From Cokeromyces recurvatus (Eukaryota; Mucoromycota; Mucoromycetes; Mucorales; Mucoraceae): 64,000 nucleotides of DNA. Positions 48,041 through 61,382 of the stretch are shown here, piece by piece. The stretch lies in NCBI RefSeq assembly GCF_025118155.1, contig NW_026251403.1, forward strand, positions 1 through 64,000, written 5' to 3'. Under the pieces are notes generated by a model, which was given only the letters and a program-made list of their open reading frames with translations, did no database searches and was not told where the DNA came from. How positions within the stretch are numbered: position 1 is the first letter of the stretch; each line of letters begins with the position of its first letter. A program made the position numbers and the translations under genes.

Positions 48041-50077
48041 ATGACTAAAATATTAGTCGGTCTACTGGCTCTTTGTGGCTTAAGTCAGGCTTTATATCTT
48101 CCAGGTGTTGCACCTAATGATTACAACAGAGGAGATGATGTGCCTTTATTCGTTAATTCATTATCACCCATGTCTAGCCAGCAAAAGTCAGTCTTATCAT
48201 ACGACTTTTACGATGAAAGATTCCATTTCTGTACACCTGAAGGTGGTGCTAAAAAGCAAGCTGAATCTTTAGGCTCTGTTCTATTTGGTGATCGTATTTT
48301 TACATCAGCTTTCAAGGTAACATATAACATTGGCTTTGTTCTTGTGTTCATAAGTATTTATGTATCTATCTATCTATCTATTAGCTTTCTTTATTAAACG
48401 AAGAAAATGACAAGTTATTGTGTACATCAACCATTATTCCAAAGAAAGATGCTGATTTTATTAATGAATGCATCAGGGACGATTATGCATTAAACTGGGT
48501 TGTTGATGGTCTTCCTGCTGCTCATCTCAGCAACGATGAACGTACAAATGAAGAGTATTATAGTATTGGTTTCGCACTTGGTTCGAATAGAAATGGACAG
48601 ACAGAGTTAAATAACCATTATGACATTACAATTAATTATCATCATCGTGAAGACGGTAAATATCGTGTTGTAGGCGTACTAGTCACTCCAGTTAGTAGAG
48701 CTCAGAGAGTCAATGAAAAGAATGTTGTTGTGGCTACAGGTGGACCCCTCATTTTAAAGGGCGAGGAACAAGTTGTATATTCTTATAGTGTTAACTGGCA
48801 GGTAAGTTAATATAATAAATAAATAAATAAATGGAAAAGAGAAATTAACAATATCATCAGCCATCTGATACTCCTTGGGCTACACGTTGGGATAATTATT
48901 TACATGTCATGGATCCTTCTATTCATTGGTTTTCTCTTGTTAACTCAATCGTCATTGTTCTCTTCTTGACCGGCATGGTAGCTATGATCTTGATTCGTAC
49001 TCTTCATAGGGATATTTCACGTTATAATGCTGTAGATATTCAAGAAGATGTTCAAGAGGATTATGGTTGGAAATTAGTTCATGGTGATGTCTTCCGTCCT
49101 CCTCAACGTCCTATGCTTTTGTCTATCTTGGTTGGTAGTGGCGCTCAAATTGTCGTTATGACTGGTTTAACTTTAGGTAAAATAAGAGTAAAAATGGTAG
49201 CCATATAAATGAATACTAATGATATGAATACACAGTCTTTGCTGTTCTCGGTTTCTTATCACCTTCGAATCGTGGAGCATTAGGTACGGTAATGATTATC
49301 TTCTTTATGGTCTTTAGTTGTATTTCAGGTTATGTATCAGCACGTATTTATAAGATGAATGGGGGTGAAAATTGGAAAGCAAATATTATTTTGACTGCTT
49401 CACTTGTTCCTGGTTGTATTATGAGCTTTTTATTTGCGATGAATTTCTTTTTGATTAATTCCCATTCTTCTGGTGCAGTTCCATTTTGGACCATGTTCAC
49501 TTTACTAGGTCTTTGGGCTATCATTTCTTTCCCCTTAAGTGTAGCTGGTTCATATTTTGGTTTCCGTCAACCACGCATCGAACATCCTGTTCGAACAAAT
49601 CAGATTCCTCGTCAAATTCCAGACCAACCACTTTACTTGCGCAGTCTTCCTTCTATCTTAATGGGTGGTATCTTGCCCTTTGGCGCTATCTTTATTGAAC
49701 TCTACTTTATAATGAATTCTATTTGGTTCCACCGTGTCTATTATGGTATTGGCTTCCTTTTCTTAGTCTTTATTGTCCTTATCTTGACTTGCTCTGAAGT
49801 CACTATTTTAATGTGCTATTTCCATCTTTGTGGTGAAGATTATCATTGGTCATGGCGCTCTTTCTTGACATCCGGGGCAGCTGGTGTTTATGTCTTTATG
49901 TATTCTATCCTTTACTACTTTACAAAACTTGATATTCAATCATTTACAAGTACTGTCCTTTATCTTGGATACTCATCTGTCATAAGTATCTTGTTAACTG
50001 TCTTTACTGGTTCTGTTGGATACCTTTCTTGTTTGTACTTTTTGCAAAAGATTTTTGCTAGTATTAAAGTAGACTAA
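48041..50077 (+). CDS. Transmembrane 9 superfamily (EMP70/nonaspanin) protein
   Basis: Four exons (48041-48316, 48385-48801, 48861-49176, 49236-50077) give 616 residues. A signal peptide ([17 protein letters not shown]) is followed by [15 protein letters not shown], the standard TM9 start, and [14 protein letters not shown]. The lumenal domain leads to nine membrane helices, with DVFRPP (after DYGWKLVHG), [48 protein letters not shown] and [15 protein letters not shown] all family hallmarks. The C-terminus ends KVD, the KxD-type COPI/Golgi retention signal. These proteins (Emp70/TM9SF2-4) sit in Golgi/endosomes and affect sorting and adhesion. The ATG directly follows a TATAAA-like leader. 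Confidence 0.95.
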
Positions 50078-50965
50078 ATAAATAAATATATGTATATGTA
50101 TATGCAATGTCTATTTCAATTTTTATTATATAATAGAGAGGAAGAAAGAAAAAAAAAAAAAAAAAAAAAAGAAGGGGGATATATTATGTAATATTATAGA
50201 CTACCCGAATCAACTGTTATATGATAGTATCTAATACGAAAATAAAAATAAAAATAAAAATCCCTAAAAAATTAAATTGCTTTAGAAATATATACATGTA
50301 TACATATATGAGCAGGTATCAACCACACGACCTGTAATTACATAAAATGTGTATTTACAATATGCAGTCGTTTTACTTTTTCTGCAGCTTATTGTATTCC
50401 AGTCATATATATTTATATATATAAAGACAAAATCTGATATTTCTCTCTCTCTCTCTCTCTTTCTGCTGATGTGCAAGTAACAATGATCATTTAGTAGTAC
50501 ATAAAAGAATCCTTTTAATTTGGAAAAAAAAATGACCCTAAATTAGAATAATAGGTAAAGATAGAGATGGAAAAAAAAAAGGTAATAAAGATCAGGAATT
50601 AGATAATAATTTTCAGATCCTGAAAACCGAACTAAACCTTATGGTTCCTTACCTAGAATAGAAATTAACAAAAAAATCTGGGGGGAGAGGAAGAGAGAGA
50701 GAGAGAGACGAAGGGTACAGTATGGTTCTACAGGCATTCAAATGTGTCTTAAAAAAAAATTACCCCGCATTTATTTATTTTTTTTAAAAAATAATAATTA
50801 AAAAAAAAAATTCTTCTATAGAACGTTTTAACTAGGTATTTGTTTGATTTGTTCATATTATTTATGTACATTTAGAGTTTATTAAAAAAGATGAACTATA
50901 ATTTGATCTTGTTGGATTTTTTCGTTATTTATCATATACCAGTAATAATAAACAACAAATAATAG
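50078..50965. other. Convergent 3' flank between TM9 and bHLH genes
   Basis: AT-rich with a poly-A run, a CT repeat (about 50442-50461) and a GAGA tract (about 50692-50709). No gene recognised. Confidence 0.5.
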
Positions 50966-52398
50966 TTAGGTCAAATAGAAATGATCACTGCTACTACTAT
51001 TTTGTTGACATTGATGTTCAAACGTGTCAGAATTATATGAAGCTACATACATATATATTAAGGGTATTAGTTTGATGATGATTATACAAAAATTCATCCT
51101 TTTATTACCTTTATCTCCAGTAACAGGAGGTGACATATAATACGGTGTAAAAATCATAGGATGAATATTATTTGGCTGTGTTACTGTTGATAAAGGAAAC
51201 GATCTTTCTCTCATAGGTAGTGGTAGTAATGAAGAATTAGTTTGATGTTGGATGTTAAGGTTGTATGAATTAGTAGAAGTAGAAGTAGTAGTAGTAGTAG
51301 CTGTAGTATTCGTAGTATTCGTAGTAGATGGCATAAACATCAGGTTGTCATTTGATGCTTCACTTGACGAGGTATAAGGAGTTGATACTGCGATATCTAA
51401 GTATGCAATAGAAGAAGGTTGGGTATTATCATGGTATGAATTTATAGTTGTTTGATTCGAAAAAGACTGCTGCCAAGGTGTCTCAAGTAACGAAGTAGTA
51501 ATAGGAATAGGTATCATAGTATCAGAAGCAGCAAGATTAGATTGCCTGGAAGAAGACTTTGTAGTAGTAGTCTTTTGTTTTACTGGAGTTATTCGCTGTT
51601 TTTGCGTTTTCTTCTTTTTTTTATGAATAGTATTTTGATCAGTATCACGCGTAAATTTTTCAGGGGTAGATGATGAAAACGATGGTTGTTCTTCTGAACC
51701 CGCTTTTCTTTTAAGAGATGATATCTTATTTGTTTTCGATACAAAAGAAGTAGATGATGATTCAATTTCTTGACCTAATTGCTCTTTTAAATGGTTAGAT
51801 GCAGCTTGAGCTTGTCTTTTGAGTTTTTCGTTTTCTAAGCGTAATTTTTGAATCTCTGAAGTATATTTTGATTCTCGTTTCATACTTGAAGATACTATTA
51901 AAACATGTAAATAAAAGTATTGCTCCTACGATATATATCTATATACATGTATATGTATATGCATATGTATATATATATATATGTATATATATATTACCAA
52001 ATTCAAGTGACTTTGCAACAATCATAGTTTTACTAGGTCGACGCACTGTTTGAAGGGAGGGAAGTGCATGTGCAAGTTGCTGAAACTTAACATTGAGCAA
52101 TTCTCGGCGTTGACGCTCTAAAGCATTATGAGCATTTCTTCTATCATTATTTGCTGATACATCACTTTGTGTTTCATTAGTTAAAGAAAACTTTATTTTG
52201 TTTACACTCACCTTTCGTCCAATGTCAAATTAGCCGAAAGCGTCATATCTAATATTTATTGTAAATCATCAGCCAAAAAAAAAAAAAAAAAAAAAAAAAG
52301 GGATCATGTTTTTTTTCTTTTTTTTTACCAAAAAATATATTACTCGGATTTCGTAATGATTGACCATTCGTATTGATCCTAAATTTTTCGGAAGGCAT
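50966..52398 (-). CDS. bHLH (leucine-zipper-like) transcription factor
   Basis: Five exons (52329-52398, 52212-52248, 51998-52164, 51109-51894, 50966-51042) give 378 residues. Exons 1 and 2 were found by extending upstream of the longest open frame: MPSEKFRINTNGQSLRNPSN, then DMTLSANLTLDE. The bHLH spans about 37-95: basic region RRNAHNALERQRRELLNVKF (His/Glu/Arg at E-box-reading positions), loop with LPSLQTVRRPS, helix 2 KTMIVAKSLEFVSSMKRE, running straight into a heptad-like SEIQKLRLENEKLKRQ. The rest is Ser/Thr/Asn-rich, disordered, with a basic KKKKKTQKQR patch. It should bind CANNTG E-boxes; the target pathway is unknown. Similar to Mucorales Myc/Max-like bHLH-ZIP proteins. Confidence 0.8.
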
Positions 52399-53980
52399 AT
52401 AAACCAATAGTAGAAAAGAGATAAAAAAAAATAGAAAAGAGAGAGAGAGGGAGAAAGGCTGGAGTGGATGTCTATTTCCTTTTTATATTATTTTCCTTTG
52501 GGGATAATGAAGACTCAAAAAAAGCTAGTGCGATACACACTGTATAAATAATTATTTTAGGGGGAGTTGGGGGGGGAGAAGGAACGAGATATCAATTTAC
52601 ATCTATTTACTGTAGTACAGCCATTCTATTTTCAATAAATTGATCAGCAAAGATATCATTGTATTATTCAAAATTAAACAACTTATTTGAAATGCTTTCT
52701 ATTTGGCGTCTCTCTCTCTCTCTTTTTTTTTCTTTCTTTCTTTCTTTCTTTCTCTATAGTCTCATATATTAACGTAATATGAATGTTTATTTTTTATTAT
52801 TATTATTGTTATTATTATGTAAATGTACAAGGGTACTTACTGTTACATATGCACATTAGAACACCATAGAAGTATCACAAATGCTTACTTTAAGTTGTAA
52901 TGTACAATTACTATTATAAACTGTATTTTAGTATGGGCATGTGTATGTTATGAATTATTACATTAAAGAATGCAACATTTACATTTTCGCACATATACTG
53001 ATATCTAAGAGTATGACTAATAAAAAAAAATATGTATAAATGTTCATTTGAAATATATGCATTCAAGTCTCATTGCATGTTTAAGTGTCTATATATAGAT
53101 TTTATATGGTAACTTAATATTAAAATAAACGTTATTATAATGGTAAAAAAAAAACCCCTTTTTATTTTCAAAGGATATTTTAGCTAAGCCTAAAAGACTA
53201 GTTTTTATTTTTAATATTGTTATTATTTTACTTTATTTTTTTTTCTTGAAGCCTGGGTAAAATTCCTTGGTGGTGTAGATATTCGAATGGTGCCTTAAAA
53301 TATTGATTTAAATTCTATCACAAAACTACAGAAACGGAAAGATTTATCCCTTTAGTTAAAACATTGTAGAATTTATTAGCTTTGTTTGCTTTTCGTAATA
53401 AATATAATGTATAAATATAAGACACTTTTGTGTAGTTGATCGAGGAAGACCTTTTTTTTTCTTTCTTGGGACAAGAGACTTTAAAAAACATTTTAACTAT
53501 ACGATCAAATAGAGTTAAGCTGATATAATAAGATTTAATATCTACCTGTGATATTTCTTGCATTCCATATTAATATAGTAAACTAGGCAAGCATCTAAAG
53601 CATAAGTGATAGTAGTTATAATTTCTTTATTCTTAATCAAAGTATTATATATATATATATTAGTTATGTTAAACTTACAAGTATTAAATTACCTCAAATA
53701 TTACCAAAAATAAGAACATATTTAAGGCAAGAAGATAAGAGTTTTACAAAAGTGTTTGAATTTTAACTCCAATTTAGGTGTGTTTTTATCTTATATCAAC
53801 AATCCTTAGTGCTTGTTACTACTACCTTAACAGTATGTGATTTGTATATGTAAGTATTTTTTTTTCTTCTTGCTATTTACATTAGTCTTTTAAATCATAT
53901 TGCTGCAATAGTTGATTTGATCGAGCTTGGTTTTCTGGAATCTTCTAAATAGACCAAGAACAATGTATGACCTACTAGAG

Positions 53981-54042
<62 letters not shown>

Positions 54043-54756
54043 ACGTATAATATAAAGCCGATTCTTGTTGAAGTATAAAAGTTAAATATGTTATATATCA
54101 AATTAATCATTTGTGTCAGAATAAACCAAATTAGCTCAATGTATAATCGTGCAAAGAAAAGAAAAGAAAGATAGTAGGTTACACATAATGAGTAGAGATG
54201 CCTCTTTTTACGAGGTCAATGCTAGTGGCATAAGAATAAACTTAGCTTGTTTTATTTTATTTTATTTTATTTTTTTTTTTTTGGGTTAATACATATTTAT
54301 TCATATCAAAATAGCAAACTACTAATATACCTGCCTCTCTCTTTATATATGTCAAAGAGGCTTCATCTAATTAAGTAGCATGAGTTAAATACAATTGAGG
54401 TTATAAAAATTAAAGTATTCTTAAATATCTCCTTATTTAAATCACTCTACTTGTCAATAATGAAGAAGGTCAATTTGGAAATGAAAGTTTGATTTTTTTT
54501 TAAGCCCATTTAAAATACTGTTAATAATAAGGATAATAAAAGCCTGCATGAATCAATTCCATTGTTCCTAGTTATGGAGTATTAGCAATAATACAGCTTG
54601 AAAAATAATATAGATGATACTATTTATATTGATTTCTGTAAAAAGAAAAAAAAAAGGAGAAAGGGAAAGTATATATCTATTATATATATACTTCTTTATT
54701 ACTGCCTGCTGTGTTTTTGTACGATCGATCTTTAACCAATTTTGATGAAAATATGC

Positions 54757-54802
<46 letters not shown>

Positions 54803-55269
54803 TTATTTAATTAATGGTGATACATTGTACTCAAATAAATATAAATAGAGGAACAGACAGTAAAAATTAAACCTTTTGTTTACTTTTGTCGCATATATAA
54901 AATGTGTTATATTGTAAAAAGTTTAACTTGATAAGAAATATGCAATAAAATTTTATTATTAAGTATTTAGACCGTACACTAATTACATATACATACGTGT
55001 GTATGTGTGTGTAGCCTATTTAATAGACAGAAAGAGCAACATAGTTTTATTTTTTTATTTTTTTTTTTTTTTTTTATTGTCAGGGTGATAAAAGCTCTCT
55101 TTTCTTAATTTACTGACAGATCTGTATACGTTGTGTAACCCATGCATTTACCTATGGTCGTACAATATAGCTTAATTTTGTTTCTATAATAATACACAAT
55201 GCCTTTATTTATAGTCAAAAAAAAAAAAAAAAAAAAAAAAGTTGAAGTGTGCAGATAAAGAACAAATTT
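52399..55269. other. Long AT-rich intergenic region
   Basis: 2.9 kb with no gene recognised. Holds the bHLH promoter, (CTTT)n tract (52730-52753), poly-T runs at about 53984-54020 (followed by an ATT repeat) and 54758-54800, and short open frames (53318-53563 minus) without family features. Confidence 0.4.
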
Positions 55270-56029
55270 TTATTCTGTAATTTCCACGGCAAAGCCCCCA
55301 AAACCCAGATTTCTTCCAACCATTTCTCTCTCCCAAAACTGTAACATGTATTGGTCTACATGACCTATATCTAATTGCATATCATCATTTTCATTGTCAT
55401 CTTCATTTACAATATACTCGTTTGATTGAATTTGACTGGCAGATGATGGTGACATGGGTCGAGATGATGGCACTTCACTCAATTGTCGATGAGGCGTCGC
55501 TGTACTTGTACTGGTTTGATCATCAAATTCTTTTTCATCCATATTCATCTCCTTCCGTGCCTCAATAGCTGCTGCTGCATCGCTCTCGTCTTCTGCTTCT
55601 AGTAATGCCTGTTCATAATCAATAAACTTATTTGCGTTATTATCAGTTTGGGCACCAACAACCTCTGGAAGGTTTTTCCACCATTCATTTTTACTAAAGT
55701 AGTCATTAGTGAAATCACCTTCCTGAATAACAATATTATCTAGCATTCTTCATACAATATTAGTTAGTTAAATTATTCATTCATCTAGTTATATCTTAAC
55801 TTATTTACCTCTTTTGATTTGCTTTTTTAAAAATATTTTCTTCAATAGTAAACTCTGTAACAAATCGATAAATATGCACATCACGGGTTTGTCCAATACG
55901 ATGAGCTCTATCTTGGCATTGTTTATCCTGAAAAAATAAAATAAAATAAATAAAGAATGAGGGGGGAGGGGAGGGGAGGGCAGAAGATAGTTGGGTGAAT
56001 GTAAGACGTTATCATTTTAATATGTATAC

Positions 56030-56061
<32 letters not shown>

Positions 56062-59000
56062 ATGTGTGTGTATGTATGCATATATACATATATATATACA
56101 TGTAGTTTACTTACCATAGATGGGTTCCAGTCCGAATCATAAAAAATAACTGTATCTGCACCCGTTAGATTAATACCTAAACCACCACTTCGAGATGACA
56201 AAATAAAACACAGGATACGCTTATCATTATTGAAACATTCTGTTAAAACTTGACGCTGTTCTACTTTGGTTGCTCCATCAAGCCTTAGATAGCGATACCC
56301 ATGCATATTTAAAAAGGTCTCTAAAATGTCCAAAACTTTTGTCATTTGTGTAAAGATAAGTGCACGATGGCCTCCTGCTGCCAAGCTTCGTAATAACGTA
56401 TCTAGCTTTTGAAGTTTACCACAATCATATTGTAAAAGTCGTTTATCAGGGAAAGCAATTGAGAGTCGAGATTTGATAGGATGAAGAATATCATTTTCAA
56501 CATTTGTTGCTGTCTGTAATTGTACCTGTACGTCAGCTGGTAAATGTTCTAAAGAAAATACTCTTCTTTTGTCTTGAGCAATTACGATTTTGGGTGTTAC
56601 AAATGCAACTTGCTCAATAAGATATGAGTTGTTTTCAATTCTCTCTTTATAGCTCTGTACAGCATTATAAAGAGATTCACAATTTTGTAAATAGAAGCGT
56701 GGATTATGAGAAAAAATGTAATCATCCCTGGTAGAGGGTCTAATCAAGTCAATTAAACTCGCATCATAAATGGGTCTTTTAGCACATCGATAGTGGTTTA
56801 CATAATTGATCATTTGCCATCGGCTAACGGTATCAAGATGCATCTGCATCTCTCGATACTTTGCGTATTTCTTAAGGTCATGATAGTCTCTTGAAGTCAC
56901 TCCACGTGATTCAGCAATCATAATCCGTTTTTGATATTTGGCTATTACGCTCATAATTTCTTTTGTTGCTTCGAGTCGAAGAGTGTCCTGAGCTACAGAT
57001 GCACTTATCACACGATTATTACTTGTATCTGTAAGAATTAAATTCAAAAATTCAAAATTAATTTTTGTATGAGCTTCGAGTTGATCATTTTTAGTCCAGA
57101 CTAATCGTCGTCGTATTAACTTCTCCAAGGACTGACCCAGATATTGCACTTGATCATCCATCGCAAAGCTAGTTAAGATCGGTCGCTCTTCAAATAAATC
57201 TGGATGATTGCATACTTTACGAAGCTGCATTAAACAGTTGATGATACTTAGGAAATGACCACTGGCTAAAGTTTCCTTAGTCTTGGCACGACTCATAAAA
57301 TCATCATATAGAAACCGTTGTCTCTTTGATAAACGACAATACACTATATGCTCATGCTTTTCAGGCATTTGTTTTTCAACATCAGCTTTAATACGACGCA
57401 ATAAATAGGGTCGAAGGACGGTATGAAGCTTTTGAATGGCAACTCGTGATTCCTCATCCATTCCTTGTTGCTGATGATTTTCAATCATACGATCAACAGG
57501 ATGCGCAAACCATTCTTGAAATTCCTTCAGGTTAGCAAAACCAATAGGCATACTTTGAGAAACAGTATTAGGCATCAAAAAGTACAGCAATGACCAAAGC
57601 TCAATGAGATTATTCTGTAATGGCGTACCTGTGAGTAATAAACGATGCTTAGAGTTAAAATTTAAAAGAATCTGCCATCGCTGTGAGCGAAAGTTCTTGA
57701 TATGATGCGCTTCATCAAGGATAAGATAATGCCATGCCTTACGACGAAACGCATTTTGGTCCTGTAAAACGAGTTGATAAGATGTAATACAGACATGGAA
57801 TGCATTGTCTTTAGACCATCCTGATCGCTTCTCTTTACGTTCTTTAGGAGATCCATAATAGGTCATAATTTTAAACCCTGGAAGCCATTTTTTAAATTCC
57901 ATTTCCCAATTTAAAATGACACTAGTAGGAACAACAACTAGATGAGGGCCCCATACACCTTTTTCACAAGCCAAGTAAGCTAATAGTGCAATTGTCTGAA
58001 TTGTTTTGCCAAGACCCATTTCATCAGCAAGGATACCGTTTAATCCATTATTGTATAGGCTAGCAAGCCAGTCAAGTCCCACATGCTGGTATTCACGTAA
58101 TTTACCACGTATCAAGAACGGGACTGGTGTACGTACTTTAGTAGTATCAAGTGTATTTCCTGTAGGTTGAATATTTGAATCCATATCTTTATCGATCATT
58201 GCTGAGACATCATTAGTAATGAAAGACCTATTTTCGTCGTTGTCGTCGTCATTGTCGTCATCATCATCATTTTGGTTTCTATATTTTAGTATTTCCTCTT
58301 CTTTATTCATTGATAATAATAAACTATCTACAGTGGGAGTAGATTCAGGTGATGAAGATCTTTGGCTTGCATTCATATTCTCATCATCATCTACCTTGTA
58401 ATTATACTTTTGTAATAACTCCTCTACCGTTAAATTAGCTTCATCGTGGAGAATATTTAACTCTACATTATCATCCTCACTTTCACCATCATCCTCAATC
58501 GGTATATCTTCATTGTCAGAAACTATCGAAAATTCTTCATCACTATTTTGCATAGATTGTATATCATCATTTTCTTCTAACTGAGTCGTATCAGAATCAT
58601 TTGCTTCACGTAAGGATCTATATTTTTCCATCAATTCCTCTATAGACAAATGTTGATCCTCTTCTAAATCTTTCAATTCCTCTTCATCATCTCTACTTTC
58701 TTCGTCCTCTTCAATAATATGATCTTGTAGATCTTCATCCTCATTTATCTCCCATACCTTATCGTCCTCTTCAATGCATTGATGCGCCCTTAACTCTTCT
58801 TGTCTAGCGCCCAACATTTGCTCTGAATGTTCTAAAATCATTTCCAGATGACGACGACCTTCTTCTGCTTGTTCTCCCTTCAAAATTTCCTTTAAGCGAG
58901 CTTCACATATACGTTCTATTAATTTCCATTTCCTTTTCACTTGTTGAGATGTCCATTTAGCTAACCGAATCATCCTCTTTGTTTCTTCACGACGTATACG

Positions 59001-60142
59001 TTCATCATGATTACGAATATTATCCCAATATCTGTCAATAGCCTTTGCACATTTTCGAGCTGCATTTCGTTTATAACGTTGCACAGCTTGAAACTGTTTG
59101 GATGCAGTTGAGATGTTATTTAACAAATTAGTATGATGCAAGGACTTTGAATGATGATGATGATGATGTGGTCTTTGATTAGCGATAGTTTGTAAATGAG
59201 TTGAAAATCCGCCGCGTTTTTCAAGTGCATAAAGACGTTTGCGAATAATTCGTTCCTTTTTGATATAATGTTCGCGCATTTCAGGTGTCCAATCCTCAGC
59301 GCCTTCATCAGCAGCATAAAATGAATCAAGATAATCGTTCAAGGTGGCAAACTGTCGATTTTGACGTCGTAAACCTGTGCCGGTATGAATGGTATTAAAT
59401 AACTGTTGTTGTGTTATCTCATTGGGTATATTATAAACCGATTCATAAATAATTGCTTGAAGTAAATTTATAATGGAAGAATCGTGCAAAGATGATTCCT
59501 GAGACTTTATATGCTGCCACATGTCATAATCTTGAACATACTTGAATAATAAAATAAAAAGAGAGTAGTAGTATTTAGCAACGTATATGAAGATTCTTTA
59601 TCTATCTATCTATCTAACTTACCTTATTATAACGAACATCATTAATAAAAGCTTTTGGATTATAATCAAGCATGTTCTGAAATAATTCAAGATGGTATAA
59701 TTCCTTTACTGAAGCATCATGGCGTTGACACACTTCTTGCATGCAAATCAGCTTTTTACCCATTTCTTGATTTCTGAGTCTTTGAATAGGTGTTTTTGGT
59801 TCCGGTAGCAATTCATTTTTGAGATTCGTGGTTGTTTTTCTTCGTAGTGTCTCCTTCTTTGTTTTTTTTTGTTGTGTTTGATTTGAATCAGAACTTGACG
59901 CTCTTTTCCTAGCTTGTCTACTCCCTTCAATGATATTATGTCTACTGAGATCACCATCGGTATCAAATAAGGACTTGACCTTTTTGTTTTTCACTTTTTC
60001 TTCAATCTGTCTGGCCCGTTTTGTTAATCTAGCTTGTTTCAACTTTGCGTTTTCATCATTCTTATTTTTTGACAAGGTGTCTAAAATTTAAAAATAAGAA
60101 ACATGTTTTATTTTAATCATTTTACTTACCAAAATCAGCCAT
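55270..60142 (-). CDS. SWR1: SWR1/SRCAP-type chromatin remodelling ATPase
   Basis: Five exons (60130-60142, 59623-60080, 56115-59540, 55809-55927, 55270-55747) give 1497 residues (yeast Swr1 1514). The HSA domain lies at about 315-372 (RWxx-like [11 protein letters not shown]...[21 protein letters not shown]), followed by acidic stretches that in Swr1 contact H2A.Z-H2B. The Snf2 ATPase starts at [20 protein letters not shown]; Walker A is DEMGLGKT (about 667), [18 protein letters not shown] and [13 protein letters not shown] are Swr1-like, and Walker B is DEAH (about 768). A long insertion splits the motor as in the INO80/SWR1 class; the second lobe has [20 protein letters not shown] and [11 protein letters not shown]. 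It exchanges H2A for H2A.Z. The first exon codes just four residues. Confidence 0.95.
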
Positions 60143-60291
60143 TGAGACTTATCAGGGATAAAGGATGAAAAACAAAAACAAAAAAAAAAAAAAAAAAAGG
60201 TCTTGTATTATCTTTCTTAGTCCTTTTTTTTTTTTTTTTTGTTTTTGGTATATTCGTTTAAAACTACGCTGCTATTAAAGCTTTTACGTTA

Positions 60292-60329
<38 letters not shown>

Positions 60330-61382
60330 AAAGAAAAAGAATGAAATAAAGGAGAAAATATAAAGAACAAAAAGTGTAGGTATGATGCACTTGGTGTTAA
60401 AGGAAAAAAAAAAGGTTAGGTTTTTAATAGTGAAAGAGGTAAATAAAAAAAATAAATCAAGGAAGGATGGTTAGAGTGATGTATGCGACTGAAAGCTTCT
60501 TCTTTAATTTTAAAATATGCAGGTCAGGTAATCTGATACTACTGTATTATGCATGCGATTGTGTTGTCTCTTTCATAGACTTTAATAGATGTTTGACAAA
60601 AGAATAATTGTCTATTAGGGAAGCAGTAGTAAGTAAATAAAGTTATGAACTGCTTATTTCCTCCATAGACATTCCTATATATTTTTGTATACAATTCAAC
60701 CTATCCACTAAAAGAAAGTTAGCAGTTCTTTTTTTTTTAATAAGAGTATTTTATATGATGCCAAGCTGTGATTACCTCCCAAACTATATCATATGACGAT
60801 TTATTTTACACCATAAATGCCTTTAAGCGATATATTATCAAAGTTATAGCTTTAACAGATACAATAGGAATACCATTCATATGCTTGAACTTGACATAAA
60901 AAAAAAAAAAAAAGTAATGTTTTAATTATCCGAGTAGTCATGTAATACCTATCTTTGTTAATGAAGCACTGCTTAATACAAAAATGAGATAACAGGTCCT
61001 GTCGCCTTACATTTGGAAAAAAAAGACTATATTAGGTTTTACTATGCTTAAAACTATGAATAAATAATTCTTTTCCTATTCCTTTCTTAATATAGCTTCT
61101 TGTCTCATTCACCATGTACCTATTTTATTAAACGCGTTGTTTGTCAGTATACATGCCTTTTTATTGCTGTCATCAGAACTCTCCTCTTCTATCTCTCTAA
61201 TAATAGTGTCAACGTTTTTGTTTTATATTTGCTAACTTTCTCCTCCTCTTCCTCTCCCCCCCCCTCCCGACACACACACTTCCTTCATCTTTGAATCTTA
61301 AAGAGACTTGTTTAAAGTAATCTCAATAATGCTTTTTGGGATATTCTTTGTGTTTATTATTATTTATTTATTTATTTATTTA
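60143..61382. other. Intergenic region between SWR1 and the PHD gene
   Basis: SWR1 promoter side rich in poly-A/T (60180-60325); the remainder is AT-rich with C-rich and T-rich patches (61231-61275). No gene recognised. Confidence 0.5.

Noticed and set aside
53221..53310. Coding-like minus-strand stretch (APFEYLHHQGILPRLQ)
   Set aside because: Only about 25 codons long with stops on both sides; too short to support even as a relic.
53318..53563. 81-codon minus-strand open frame
   Set aside because: No recognised motif, no flanking splice sites, Lys/Tyr-rich composition.
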